A stretch of DNA of 41,443 nt from an uncultured Verrucomicrobia subdivision 3 bacterium (GTDB lineage Bacteria; Verrucomicrobiota; Verrucomicrobiia; Limisphaerales; UBA11358), in NCBI GenBank assembly GCA_903944085.1, contig CAJAQO010000218.1, forward strand, positions 1 to 41,443, read 5' to 3'. Below, piece after piece: positions 22,152-31,307 of this stretch. The notes beneath the pieces were generated by a model. The model was not told where the DNA came from, did not search any database, and was given only the letters and a program-made list of their open reading frames with translations. The position numbers were made by a program, and so were the translations under genes. Numbering within the stretch: position 1 is the first letter of the stretch; every line of letters begins with the position of its first letter.

Positions 22152-23261
22152 ATGAAAAAACTCCTCGTCCCAACTTTACTTTTCGGCTCGTTCTTGGCGG
22201 CACAAGCCCAATTCACCGCCGGCGACCTCGTGGTATTGCGCGATGGCACCGGCGCGGCGGCGCTCTCCAGCGCCGGCACCGCGATTTTTCTGGATCAATA
22301 CACCACGCTCGGAACTTTCGTGAACAGCCTGGCAATTCCCGCCAGCGGAACCACCGCCTTGGTCAACAGCGGCACGGCGGGATCTGAAGGTGCTTTGAAC
22401 CTGTCCGCCAACGGCCAGTATCTGGTTTTCGCGGGCTACAACACGAACGCGGGCGTGGCTTCGATTGCCAGCACCACTGACGCGGCGGCTCCGCGCGGTG
22501 TCGCCACCGTGGATGCCAGTGGCGACTATTCTCTTTCTGCCACGACCAGCACTGCTTTCAGCGCCAACAATATTCGCTCTGGCGCGACGGATGGCAGCGG
22601 CAATTACTGGGCGGTCGGGGCCAACAGCGGCACGGTTTATATGGGAACCGGAACGCCGGCCTCCCTTTCCGGCACCGTGGCCAACAGCCGCGTCATTCAG
22701 GATATTGGCGGCAATCTTTTTTATTCCACCGGTTCGGGCGTCAATCCGGGCGGGCGCGGCATTTACGAAATCAGTGGCGCACCGACCTCCGGCGCGGCGG
22801 CCACAAATATTTTGCTGACGACCGGAACGCAGTTCGGCGCCGGGGCGAGCCCTTACGACTTTGCCTTTAATTCAGCCATGACCATTGCTTACGTTGCCGA
22901 TGCCAACTCCTTCACTAATTCCACAACCGTCGGCGGCGTCGAAAAATGGACGTTCAACGGCAGCGCCTGGGTGTTTAATTATTCACTTTCCCTGGGCACC
23001 AACGGCGCGGTTGGCTTGGCCGTGGATTTTAGCGGCAGCACGCCCGAAATCTTTGCGACCTCGGCCAACGGCCAAAGCCTGTTTGCGATTAGCGACACCA
23101 ATTCCACCGCCGCCGGCACGCTGCTCGACACCGCCTCGGCCAACGAAGCGTTTCGCGGGCTGGATTTTGCGCCCACCTCGGCACCCGAACCGTCCACGCT
23201 CGCGCTCGGCGGTTTGGGGCTCGCAGCCATCGCGCTGCTCCGGCGCAATCGGAAAGCCTGA
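22152..23261 (+). CDS. PEP-CTERM surface protein with propeller-like repeats
   Basis: From the ATG at 22152 (MKKLLVPTLLFGSFLAAQAQ) the product is about 369 aa with a signal peptide. An in-frame ATG at 22122 (MNNKNQTKTP) is an alternative start. The C-terminus is a textbook PEP-CTERM sorting signal: APEPSTLALGGLGLAAIALLRRNRKA split as PEP, hydrophobic helix, RRNRK. It should be processed by an exosortase, and extracellular anchoring is inferred. The mature part has repeated beta-rich units (ANSRVIQDIGGNLFYSTG, SPYDFAFNSAMTIAYVADA, GLAVDFSGSTPEIFATSANG, AFRGLDFAP) like a quinoprotein/propeller fold. These units align in order with the N-terminal part of the 1087-aa protein at 16911-20174. No enzyme motif is seen. 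Confidence 0.9.
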   Translation: MKKLLVPTLLFGSFLAAQAQFTAGDLVVLRDGTGAAALSSAGTAIFLDQYTTLGTFVNSLAIPASGTTALVNSGTAGSEGALNLSANGQYLVFAGYNTNAGVASIASTTDAAAPRGVATVDASGDYSLSATTSTAFSANNIRSGATDGSGNYWAVGANSGTVYMGTGTPASLSGTVANSRVIQDIGGNLFYSTGSGVNPGGRGIYEISGAPTSGAAATNILLTTGTQFGAGASPYDFAFNSAMTIAYVADANSFTNSTTVGGVEKWTFNGSAWVFNYSLSLGTNGAVGLAVDFSGSTPEIFATSANGQSLFAISDTNSTAAGTLLDTASANEAFRGLDFAPTSAPEPSTLALGGLGLAAIALLRRNRKA

Positions 23262-23280
23262 TTTTAAATTCTAAAACGCG

Positions 23281-23317
23281 AAACGCGCCGGTTCATCGCC
23301 GGCGCGTTTTTATTTTT
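23281..23317. terminator. Terminator between converging PEP-CTERM and DUF362 genes
   Basis: AAACGCGCCGG (23281-23291) and CCGGCGCGTTT (23299-23309) form an 11-bp perfect stem with a 7-nt loop, followed by TTTTTATTTTT. It is strong for the plus strand. It sits between two genes pointing at each other and may also act on the minus strand. Confidence 0.85.
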
Positions 23318-23337
23318 GCAAAATCAGCCGGCCAGCT

Positions 23338-24396
23338 TCACCGGATTTTCTCGATCTGAATCCGCGATGGATCATTCACGCCGAGCTGAAGCAGCACGGC
23401 GTTGGTGTAGATGCCGAAATTCGTCGGCATCGGCGGTGCCCCGAACAGCCGGCGTTCGATCATCAGTTCCTTGAGCGCCAGCGTGTCCAGCGCCACGGGA
23501 TCGCGGCCGAACCAGAGTTCGTTGCGCACGGTGGAAAATTGCAGGTAGCCCGCCGGGCCGCCTTCGTATTGGCCGAGCAGCGCATCGGTGACATGCAAAA
23601 CCACGCGGTCGCCGATCACCGGCAGCGCGTCAATTTCCGGCAGCGCGACGGCCAGCCGCTCGGCGTCGTTCTCAAACCGGCGCGTATTGTCAATGCTGCC
23701 GAGGCCGAGGCTGAAAAAATGGCCGCACACGCCGGCGGTGGTTTCGTTGATCAAAGGAGCGACGGAAATGATTTTGGTCATCTGCCGGCTCACCAGTTTG
23801 GAAACAAAGGATTTTTTCCCGAGGCTAAAATCCTTGTTGGTCTGGCCAAATTCTAAATCGCCCCAAACTAGTTGGCCGGTGACCGGCGAATCGGGCAGAT
23901 AAAAAGAATTCGTATCGTAGCCCTCCTCCGCCGCGCCGGCCACGCGCACGCCCAGCGCCCGGCCCAGGCTGAAAAATCCCGCCGCGCGCAAATCGCCCGC
24001 GCGCCGGTCCCAGATGACGATCTGTCCCGGCGGTTGGCCGGCGGCAAGCAGTCCCCGCACAATGGCCGCGACCACGGCGGGCCGCGTGCCGGACAACGGG
24101 CCGGGCGTTGAAAAAACTTTGATGCCGACGGTGTCGTTCGTGGCGACGAGGCTGCGCCAGGCTTCGCTCACGCTGGTCGTGCGCGTGAAAAAAGTCAGGC
24201 CGCGATTGAAGGCGGCGTCCACGCGCGCTTCGTTTGGCAAGTAGGCGTCGAGCAGGTTTTCGCCCTGCAACACCACGACGCGCACCGCCGAATTGGTGGC
24301 GTGCAGGGGAAAAAGTTCTTGCGCCCCGGCGGGAACCAGCCCGCCGAGCAGCGCGAATAATAACAATTGGAACTGTGCGATTCTTGACACTTGCAA
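23338..24396 (-). CDS. DUF362 domain protein, exported
   Basis: About 350 aa. An N-terminal signal segment (QFQLLLFALLGGLVPAGAQ) is followed by a DUF362-type body: VGIKVFSTPGP, GLLAAGQPPGQIVIWDRRAGDLRAAGF, VAPLINETTAGVCGHFFSLGLGSIDN, DRVVLHVTDALLGQYEGGP and FGRDPVALDTLAL. DUF362 proteins are often Fe-S or redox associated, but no ferredoxin-type cysteine cluster is seen here, so its chemistry is unknown. The start is uncertain: TTG at 24396 or GTG at 24390. The divergent TPR lipoprotein begins only 25 bp away, so the promoters must be very compact or overlap. Confidence 0.75.
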   Translation of the reverse strand: MQVSRIAQFQLLLFALLGGLVPAGAQELFPLHATNSAVRVVVLQGENLLDAYLPNEARVDAAFNRGLTFFTRTTSVSEAWRSLVATNDTVGIKVFSTPGPLSGTRPAVVAAIVRGLLAAGQPPGQIVIWDRRAGDLRAAGFFSLGRALGVRVAGAAEEGYDTNSFYLPDSPVTGQLVWGDLEFGQTNKDFSLGKKSFVSKLVSRQMTKIISVAPLINETTAGVCGHFFSLGLGSIDNTRRFENDAERLAVALPEIDALPVIGDRVVLHVTDALLGQYEGGPAGYLQFSTVRNELWFGRDPVALDTLALKELMIERRLFGAPPMPTNFGIYTNAVLLQLGVNDPSRIQIEKIR

Positions 24397-24420
24397 GCGC
24401 GGATGTTACCACCATCGCCG

Positions 24421-26202
24421 ATGCTGGCAAAAATAAATTCGGTGCGCGGCACAATTTTCGTTTTCGCGCTGGCGCTGCTCCTTTCCGGCTGCACGCCGGC
24501 GGGTCCACGCGCATTGTTGAAGGGCAAAAAATATCTCGATCACGGCGACACCGCTGCGGCCGTCGCGCAGTTCAGAAAAGCGACGACGCTGCTCGCGACC
24601 AACGCGAATGCGTGGAATTATTTCGGCGTGGCGCTGCAGCGCGCGGGTCAGCCAGAAGAGGCGGCGACGGCATATCAAACCGCGCTCAAGCTCGACCGCG
24701 ATCTCGTCGAGGCGCATTTCAATCTGGGCAGCCTGGCGCTGGAGCAAAACCGGCCGGACGTGGCGAAGACCGAATTCACGGCCTACACTTTGCGGCGGCC
24801 CAACGAGGCGGCGGGCTGGCTGAAGCTCGGTGCCGCGCAGTTGAAGGCCGGCGACACCATCCCGGCCGAGCGCAGTTTCAGCGCCGTGCTGGCGTTGAAG
24901 ACGAGCGAGGCCGAAGCTTACAACGGGCTGGGTTTGGCGAGCATCAAACTCGGCAAGCCGCGCGATGCCGCGCAATTTTTCATCGCCGCGCTGCAGTCGC
25001 GCGCCAGCTTTGCGCCGGCCCAGTTGAATCTCGCCACGGTCAACCAGCAGTATTTGCATGATAACAAGGCGGCGTTGGAAAATTACCGCAGCTATCTCGC
25101 GCTGACGCCGCGCCCGGCCAGTTATGACGAGGTCAAAGCCATCGTCGCCGGCCTTGAACAAAGTGACGTGGCGTCGGCCGTGATGGCGCCCGCCGTGGTG
25201 ATCAAAACCTCCGCGCCACCGCCGGAAGTGCGGCCTAGAATTGTGCCCGCGCCCACCCAGCATTTGACGGTTGCCAGCCGGCCGGAACCGGTGGAAAATC
25301 CGGTTCCGCGCATTCCCCGTCCAACGTTCGCTCCCAATCCAGCGCCGGCGCCTGTGGTAACGCCGGTGCCCGCGCAAGAAGTGCAAGTCCAGCCCGAGCC
25401 GCCCATCGTCACGACGCCAAAGTCGAATCCGCCGGTCGTCATCGCCACCACCCGCGCCACGAATCTCACTGCCGCCACCGAATCGCTGGAAGTGCCGATG
25501 CCCGAAGAAGAGCCAAAGCCTGGTTTCTGGCACCGGCTGTTCAAAGCCAGCAAGGCACCCAGCGCGGAAGAAACCAAGTATCGCGGCGAGGATTTGACGC
25601 CGATTCCCGCGACGCCGGAGCCGGCCCCGACCACCAAAGCGGCGGAGCCAAAACCGGCCGAAGTAAAGCACGTTTCCCCCGCAAGTTTTGCCCGTTACAA
25701 CTACACCTCGCCACGCAAGCCGATGGCCGGTGACCGGCGGGCTGCTGCCGGAGCATTCACCAAGGCGCGGCTGGCCGAGCAGGACGAAAAATGGCCGGAC
25801 GCCGAGCAATGGTATCAGTCGGCGGCGGAGACGGACCCGGCCTGGTTTGAGGCGCAATACAACACCGGCGTCATCGCGCACCGGCTGCGCAATTATACGC
25901 TTGCCCTGCCCCGCTACGAACTCGCGATCTCCCTCCAACCCGACTCGGTGGACGCCCGTTACAATTTCGCGCTCGCGCTCAAGGCGGCGGGCTATGTTCC
26001 GGACGCGGCGGAGGAATTCAAAAAAATTCTCGCGACCAATCCCGGCGAAGTCCGCGCGCATCTGGCATTGGCGAATCTCAGCGCCCAATCGCTGCGCGAC
26101 ACGGCGCAGGCGCGGCGGCATTATTTGAAAGTGCTCGAACTCCAACCGGACAATCCGCAGGCCGCCGACATCCGCTTCTGGCTCTCGGCCAATCCCAAAT
26201 AA
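24421..26202 (+). CDS. TPR lipoprotein with a long Pro-rich linker
   Basis: A 593-aa lipoprotein from the ATG at 24421. The signal is MLAKINSVRG...FALALLLSGC with a lipobox (LLSGC), Cys at about residue 24. Residues about 35-225 form a first TPR block (NAWNYFGVALQRAGQPEEAATAYQ, VEAHFNLGSLALEQNR, AEAYNGLGLASIKLGKPRDAA). Residues about 240-430 are a Pro/Ala/Val-rich low-complexity linker. The C-terminal 150 residues form a second TPR block (WYQSAAETDPAWFEAQYNTGVIAHRLRN, SVDARYNFALALKAAGYVPDAAEEF). Two helical scaffolds joined by a flexible spacer, tethered to a membrane, suggest an envelope assembly or bridging role; this is inference. An in-frame ATG at 24403 is another possible start but spoils the signal peptide. 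Confidence 0.88.
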   Translation: MLAKINSVRGTIFVFALALLLSGCTPAGPRALLKGKKYLDHGDTAAAVAQFRKATTLLATNANAWNYFGVALQRAGQPEEAATAYQTALKLDRDLVEAHFNLGSLALEQNRPDVAKTEFTAYTLRRPNEAAGWLKLGAAQLKAGDTIPAERSFSAVLALKTSEAEAYNGLGLASIKLGKPRDAAQFFIAALQSRASFAPAQLNLATVNQQYLHDNKAALENYRSYLALTPRPASYDEVKAIVAGLEQSDVASAVMAPAVVIKTSAPPPEVRPRIVPAPTQHLTVASRPEPVENPVPRIPRPTFAPNPAPAPVVTPVPAQEVQVQPEPPIVTTPKSNPPVVIATTRATNLTAATESLEVPMPEEEPKPGFWHRLFKASKAPSAEETKYRGEDLTPIPATPEPAPTTKAAEPKPAEVKHVSPASFARYNYTSPRKPMAGDRRAAAGAFTKARLAEQDEKWPDAEQWYQSAAETDPAWFEAQYNTGVIAHRLRNYTLALPRYELAISLQPDSVDARYNFALALKAAGYVPDAAEEFKKILATNPGEVRAHLALANLSAQSLRDTAQARRHYLKVLELQPDNPQAADIRFWLSANPK

Positions 26203-26305
26203 CGCGCAAGCAGGCCAAGGCCGGAAACATTTTTCCATCCGCCCACCCGCAATTCAGGCTGGACATTGAGCCGGCATTCGCCGATGTAGATTGCCCGAAA
26301 AATAA

Positions 26306-26875
26306 ATGATTAAGTTTTTTTTCAAAATCACCCGTTGGCTTGCCGGCGGCGCGCTGCTGCTCGGCCTCGCCGCCTGGTTTTATCCGGAAAAGTTTTTGAC
26401 CGTGGACAGCGGGCCGGCGACGGCGGACGTCATCATCGTCATCGGCGGCGGCTCGCATGAGCGGCCGTTGCGCGCGGCGGAATTATTTCAGCAGCACGCG
26501 GCGGCGCGCGTATTCATCACCGGTGCGGGCGACGACGGCATCAACCGGCAGTTATTGATCGCCCACGGCGTTCCGGCCCGCGCGATCGAGATCGAAAACC
26601 AATCCACCACCACGTGCGAAAATGCCGAGTTCACCCTCCGGCGACTGCGCGCGGAGCATGTCCAGCGTGCCATTCTGGTCACGTCCTGGTATCACGCGCG
26701 GCGGGCGGAGAAGACCTTCGCGCATTTTGCGCCGGAGCTGACTTTTTATTCGCGCCCGTCATATTTTGCGTTTGCCCGCGAGGACTGGAAAAAACTGGGC
26801 ATCAATAAACGGATGCGGCTGGAATTCTTGAAATTGCCGGGCTATTGGATTCGATATGGCATCAATCCAATTTGA
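26306..26875 (+). CDS. YdcF-like (DUF218) membrane protein
   Basis: A 189-aa protein with one N-terminal membrane segment (WLAGGALLLGLAAWFYP) and a DUF218 core: ADVIIVIGGGSHERPLRAAEL, RVFITGAGDD, VPARAIEIENQSTTTCENAEF and AILVTSWYHARRAEKTF. This is the YdcF/SanA/ElyC family, some members of which influence envelope and peptidoglycan precursor metabolism. The molecular activity is not settled. The soluble domain should face the periplasm. The gene stands alone after the TPR lipoprotein (104 bp gap). Confidence 0.9.
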   Translation: MIKFFFKITRWLAGGALLLGLAAWFYPEKFLTVDSGPATADVIIVIGGGSHERPLRAAELFQQHAAARVFITGAGDDGINRQLLIAHGVPARAIEIENQSTTTCENAEFTLRRLRAEHVQRAILVTSWYHARRAEKTFAHFAPELTFYSRPSYFAFAREDWKKLGINKRMRLEFLKLPGYWIRYGINPI

Positions 26876-27039
26876 ACTTCGGGATTAAAAATTGTAAAAA
26901 TTATTATGACTGCCGAGAGCAACCGGAGGTGAAATAGTGAAATGGCGCTGGAGGCGCGGTTTCACGGCTGCATGGGGACGGCAGTTGGGCTGCAAGGAGG
27001 GCTTTCAAATCAGCCAGGTCAAACTCGATTTTTACTGCC

Positions 27040-27290
27040 GGGACGCGCGCGCGAGGACGGAGCAAACCAAACGATTCCGCCTCGTAGCGATCCATGGGCT
27101 TGGCCTCAGCATGGACGGATAGTGGTCACTGCCCGTGCCGCGATGGCTGATGTAAAAATGACCGGTGGGGATCTGCTCCAAGGCGTCGAGGAGAAAATGG
27201 ACGAGGTGATCGGCGGGCAATCATTCGCGCAGATCACAAGGCAGGAATCGAGATTGACGAGATAGGCAGGCATGAAAATCAGAGCCTGTC
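27040..27290 (-). pseudogene. Decayed transposase N-terminus (IS1182/IS4-like)
   Basis: On the minus strand a broken frame reads QSRFLPCDLRE, stop, LPADHLVHFLLDALEQIPTG, then HFYISHRGTGSDHYPSML. This matches in style the N-terminus of IS1182/IS4-type transposases (LLPPDLREWLP.DHL...D.V.Q...Y.G.G...YPP.ML). The stop is a TGA where the family normally has Trp (TGG), consistent with a point nonsense mutation. After the PSML motif the match is lost. No terminal repeats or catalytic half are visible in 26876-27544, so it is an old fragment. Confidence 0.6.
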
Positions 27291-27544
27291 CGCAGCCTTT
27301 TCTTCAAGCAATATTCAACTTTTACTTCAGCAGCTAAGTCCGACAAGTTCCTGCTAAGTGCCATTCGGGGCAGTCCAGGTATTGAAAAAAGGCGGACCAG
27401 ACACTTAACCGGCGCAAACCAGATGGAATGATGGCCGAACCCGCAACGCAACATGGATTTAGGCTGGAATAAAACTAGGATTGCTCCCCTTTACCTGAGC
27501 TATTGCTCCTCGCGCGACAGAAACATTTCTGTCATGGGTTGCGT
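27291..27544. other. Noncoding stretch with no supported gene
   Basis: Apart from the transposase remnant, 26876-27544 has only short unsupported frames. 27291-27544 contains no element I can name. It is more AT-rich than the genes around it, consistent with decayed mobile DNA. Confidence 0.4.
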
Positions 27545-30500
27545 TTATTTCGCTTTGCCCCGCAAGTCCTGAAGATCCTGCTCCTTGCTCGTAAGCTGGC
27601 GCTGGAGCTGTTGCACCTGCTCCTTCAACTGCTTCACGTTTGCGGGTTCATTGCCGCCGTTGTCGAGAATGACCACCTGGCCACCGGTCGCCGGCGGTTT
27701 CGACGCAGCGGCATACTGCGCATCAAAATCAAGCGGCAGCAGCGGCGGCGTCGAGGCGATCCGTGCCTCGCCGGATTTGAGACCTTGAACCTGCGCCTTG
27801 ATGTGAATGACTCCGGGCGTGGTTTTTGCGCGCACCAAAACAGTGGCCGTGCCGAACTCGGTGCGAACCGGGATGGTATGGGACATCGGGCTGGAAACAA
27901 TTTCGCCCGGGCCTTCGACTTCAAAATAAACATATTCCTCGGCGAGCACTTTCGGCACGCCTTTGTTGTCCACGATCGTCGCGCGCACCGGCACGAAGTC
28001 CGAACCGTCCGCCGTCAGGCCGCAGCCGGCATCGTCCACCGTCACCTTCACGCCGGTGGTGCGCTCGGGATATTTTTTCACGATGCGAATCGCGACATTG
28101 GTGCCGATCAACCCTTCAGCAACCATTTCAATCTGGCCGGTTCGCTCGCGCCAATGGCTATTGATCTCCGAAAAATGAAAAACGTTCGTGAACGTGAACG
28201 GCGGATGCGGCATGTGGCGGTAATGTTCATCGGGCTTCTGTGTGCCTACCACCTTGCCGAGCCAAGTCAGGCGGACTTGTTCGCAATTGCAATAGATGAC
28301 CACGTTCGCATCGGAAACCTGGGTAAGCTCGTGGGTAATGTAGAGCATCGGACCGGTCTCGATGCCGGGCAGTTTATAATCGGGATCATACTGGCTCTGG
28401 AACAAATAATACGCGTAGCGCGGCAGGCGAAACTCGTCGAGGATTCCGCCCATGAACGGATCGGGATGGTAGCCGCGCTGATGGTCAATGCCGCACCAAA
28501 GCGCCGCGCCGAGACGGATGGGCGGCGCGGCGTAGCAGTCGTCGAGATCGTGCGCGCGAATCGCGGCTTGCTTGAGCAACGGGCCTTCGCCCCACTCGTG
28601 GTTCACGCGGGTCGTTGCGTTTTGCGAATAAAAATTATCCACCTCGCCGCCGTCGCCGTATTCCCGCGTGAAGGAATTGATCGTCCCGCTGTAGGAGCCG
28701 CCGTAATAGAAATCCAGTCCACCTTTTTCGGCCAGCCCCGCGTCCGTCACGGTGAACATTCCGGGAAACGGATATTCCGCATGCGCGATGACATTCATCT
28801 TGCCCAGCATCGCCGGCGGCTGGTTGTCTGTTTCATTGAGCGCGGTTTCCCAGAGCAGCATTGAAGGATGATTGCGGTCGCGGCGGACGAGATTGTGCGT
28901 GTCCTCGTAAATGCGCTGCTCGAAAACCGGATGCTGGTCGTTAAAAAATTGCCAGCCCGGATTGGCCGTTGTGACCAACATACCGAACTCGTCGCACGCA
29001 TCGTAAAACGCGGGCGACTGCGGGTAATGCGCCGCGCGGATGGCGTTCACGCCGCCTTCGCGCAGCAGCTTGATGTCGCGCCACTGGCTGGACTTGGGCA
29101 TGGCGTTGCCGACGTAAGCGTAATCCTGATGGTGGTTGACGCCGTTCAGCTTCACGCCGATAAATTTTTTGTTCACGAACAAGCCGGCTTGCCCACGCAT
29201 TTCAAACAGCCGGATGCCGAACCGTGTGCGCAACGTGTCTTGGACCTTGCCGTCCGCGACAATTTCCGTGCGGATGAAATGCAGATACGGATCGTCCGGC
29301 GACCAGAGCCGGATGTTTTTGGCCTCAAGCGCCTGCGTGATTTCCTGGCTCGCGCCGGCCGCGAGTTCCACCGGCTGTTCGCTGCGCAAAACTTCGCGAC
29401 CCTCCGCCGTCTCAAGAATGGTGCGGAGCGTGACGTTGCGCGGCGCGGCGGAGTCGTTCGCGATCTCGGTGCGGACTTCGAGCGACGCGTCGTTGCCATT
29501 AACATCCTTCACGCCCACAAACACGCCGCCGCCGGCCACCGTCTGGCTCAACTCCGTCAGCGTCACATGAACCGCCGACGTGCCGATCAAATAGGTGTCC
29601 CGGTAAATGCCGCCCATGTAGGTGAAGTCGAGATCATACTGCGGCTTGCCCGGCGGATAAGTCGGGTCGTTCGAGTTGTCCGCGCGCACGGCGATTAGGT
29701 TGTCCTTGCCGTCGGCGTGCAACCGCGAGCTGATCTCCGCCGCGAACGGCAGGTAGCCGCCAAAATGTTCCGCGACCTTCTGGCCGTTGACCCAGACCGA
29801 ACACTTGCCCATCACGGCTTCAAAATAAACATAAACCTTCCCGCCCGCCGCCGGTGGTGCAGCGCCAAAGCGTTTGCGATACCAGGCCGGCCCCTGATAA
29901 TTGCGGCAACCGCTGGCGTTTTCGCCCAAAATCTCCAAGCCGTGCGGCAGGTTGGCCGCCTCCCAAGATGTGTCGTCAAAATCCATTTTTTCCGCGCCGA
30001 CGGCATCCGCCTTCAGAAACCGCCAACCGGGATTAAAATTCTGCACCGTGCGAGCGCCGTCAGCTACGGGGAAAAATCCCGCCGTCGAAAATTGCGGCAC
30101 CGGTTTCGCCAGCGTGGCATCGGGAACATCGTCCACCGCCGCGTTGGCCCAGTCCGCGTGGTCGCCCTGAACGCCGTCGCCGCCGTCGGTGACGACCAAC
30201 CGCAGTTCCTCAACGCCGCTAACATCCAGAGCGATGTGTTTCGCCGCTTGCCCAAATCTCATCAAGCCGCTGTCGAACGCCAGCTTGCCATCGAGCAAAA
30301 CCCGGAACACCACCGAGCCCGTCGCGCCGCCTTCATCATCCACGCCCACGTCGGCGGCGAACTGCTTGTGTTTGCGATCCAGCTTAAAAATCATCTCGCC
30401 CGGCGCGTGCGTGCCCAAGCCCTTTTCGTAAGTCTTGCCGGCGATGGTGAGCGGCCGCCCGGTAATGCTCAAATCGGTCAACGTCTCGCGCCAGCCTTGC

Positions 30501-30634
30501 GTGACCGACACGGCCATGTCGGTGGTGAGGTATCGCCAGATGACCGGACTGGCACCGGCCACCGGTTCTTGGGCGGAAGCGATTTGCAGCCCGCGCAGCA
30601 TTCCGAACGCAATTAGTAATAACAGTCTTTTCAT
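27545..30634 (-). CDS. Secreted glycoside hydrolase family 2 enzyme with NPCBM-like domain and coiled-coil tail
   Basis: A 1029-aa protein with a signal peptide (LLLLIAFGMLRGLQIASAQ). Residues about 35-165 resemble an NPCBM carbohydrate-binding domain (KGLGTHAPGEMIFKLDRKHK). The GH2 sugar-binding, Ig-like and TIM-barrel domains follow. The likely acid/base is E601 in the LNETD motif, and the likely nucleophile is E680 in NHEWGEG. Conserved GH2 barrel segments are GVNHHQDYA, LREGGVNAIRAAHYPQSP and CDEFGMLV. The last ~30 residues (NVKQLKEQVQQLQRQ...) are a coiled coil, unusual for the family. A beta-galactosidase, beta-glucuronidase or related beta-exoglycosidase are the options; the substrate cannot be told from sequence. 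The ATG at 30634 fits the signal peptide. Confidence 0.93.
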   Translation of the reverse strand: MKRLLLLIAFGMLRGLQIASAQEPVAGASPVIWRYLTTDMAVSVTQGWRETLTDLSITGRPLTIAGKTYEKGLGTHAPGEMIFKLDRKHKQFAADVGVDDEGGATGSVVFRVLLDGKLAFDSGLMRFGQAAKHIALDVSGVEELRLVVTDGGDGVQGDHADWANAAVDDVPDATLAKPVPQFSTAGFFPVADGARTVQNFNPGWRFLKADAVGAEKMDFDDTSWEAANLPHGLEILGENASGCRNYQGPAWYRKRFGAAPPAAGGKVYVYFEAVMGKCSVWVNGQKVAEHFGGYLPFAAEISSRLHADGKDNLIAVRADNSNDPTYPPGKPQYDLDFTYMGGIYRDTYLIGTSAVHVTLTELSQTVAGGGVFVGVKDVNGNDASLEVRTEIANDSAAPRNVTLRTILETAEGREVLRSEQPVELAAGASQEITQALEAKNIRLWSPDDPYLHFIRTEIVADGKVQDTLRTRFGIRLFEMRGQAGLFVNKKFIGVKLNGVNHHQDYAYVGNAMPKSSQWRDIKLLREGGVNAIRAAHYPQSPAFYDACDEFGMLVTTANPGWQFFNDQHPVFEQRIYEDTHNLVRRDRNHPSMLLWETALNETDNQPPAMLGKMNVIAHAEYPFPGMFTVTDAGLAEKGGLDFYYGGSYSGTINSFTREYGDGGEVDNFYSQNATTRVNHEWGEGPLLKQAAIRAHDLDDCYAAPPIRLGAALWCGIDHQRGYHPDPFMGGILDEFRLPRYAYYLFQSQYDPDYKLPGIETGPMLYITHELTQVSDANVVIYCNCEQVRLTWLGKVVGTQKPDEHYRHMPHPPFTFTNVFHFSEINSHWRERTGQIEMVAEGLIGTNVAIRIVKKYPERTTGVKVTVDDAGCGLTADGSDFVPVRATIVDNKGVPKVLAEEYVYFEVEGPGEIVSSPMSHTIPVRTEFGTATVLVRAKTTPGVIHIKAQVQGLKSGEARIASTPPLLPLDFDAQYAAASKPPATGGQVVILDNGGNEPANVKQLKEQVQQLQRQLTSKEQDLQDLRGKAK

Positions 30635-31307
30635 CAGACGATTTATTCAAGTTGCCGCCAAGTTCGACAGTGTTTTCAAAACGGTGCGCCATGATTGGGC
30701 GGTCAGAACAGCGAGCCGCAAAACTTGCAAGGTGTGCCGGTTCAGCCAACTGGTTAAATGTTCACTGTTTTTTGATTGCACCGCAACCCCGCGAATATCA
30801 CCCGCTTTGCCGGTCATACATTGGTGATATTCTCCGCCACATTCACCCGGCCAAATTCTTCCCCTCGATCGCATTCCAAAAATTGCCGCAAAATGTAATG
30901 GCCGGAATGTGAGCCCGTGACTAGACTCGGTTCATGGCGCAGATTTCCAGCCATCTTCCCATATTTGTTCAGGACGCCGCTGTTGATTTCGACGCTGACT
31001 TTTTGGATTTGCGCCCCCCTCGACAACATCCTGAAAAACACGATTTTGACCGACTCCACCAATCCGCCGCTGGCTTTGAATAAATCCAAAAACTGCATGG
31101 GTTCAAATATGAGTCCGGTTATGTGGGGCGGCAAGTTTTCAAAAAGTGCCCTGTCCTGCTACTTCCGCCAAATTCAAAACAACGCCAACTGTTAGCCGCT
31201 GGCTTCCTCAAATTGCTGACTCCAATCCGAACCCATCTCAGACATCCATGGCCACCGGTTCCGGCACCTCGTCGCGGGGATATGGTGCCCGAAATTCTGG
31301 CCTGCGG
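30635..31307. other. Gene-poor stretch upstream of the GH2 gene
   Basis: About 670 bp without a supportable gene. Only frames of about 75-130 codons exist on either strand, none with a recognisable motif. It must hold the GH2 promoter near 30640-30700, but I cannot point to one. Confidence 0.4.

Noticed and set aside
24384-24412. TTGACA -35 box before the TPR lipoprotein
   Set aside because: The -10 position (TACCAC) is a poor match, and promoter rules of this phylum are uncertain.
27503-28864. A long plus-strand frame over the GH2 gene
   Set aside because: Antisense shadow of the GH2 C-terminal half; no motif.
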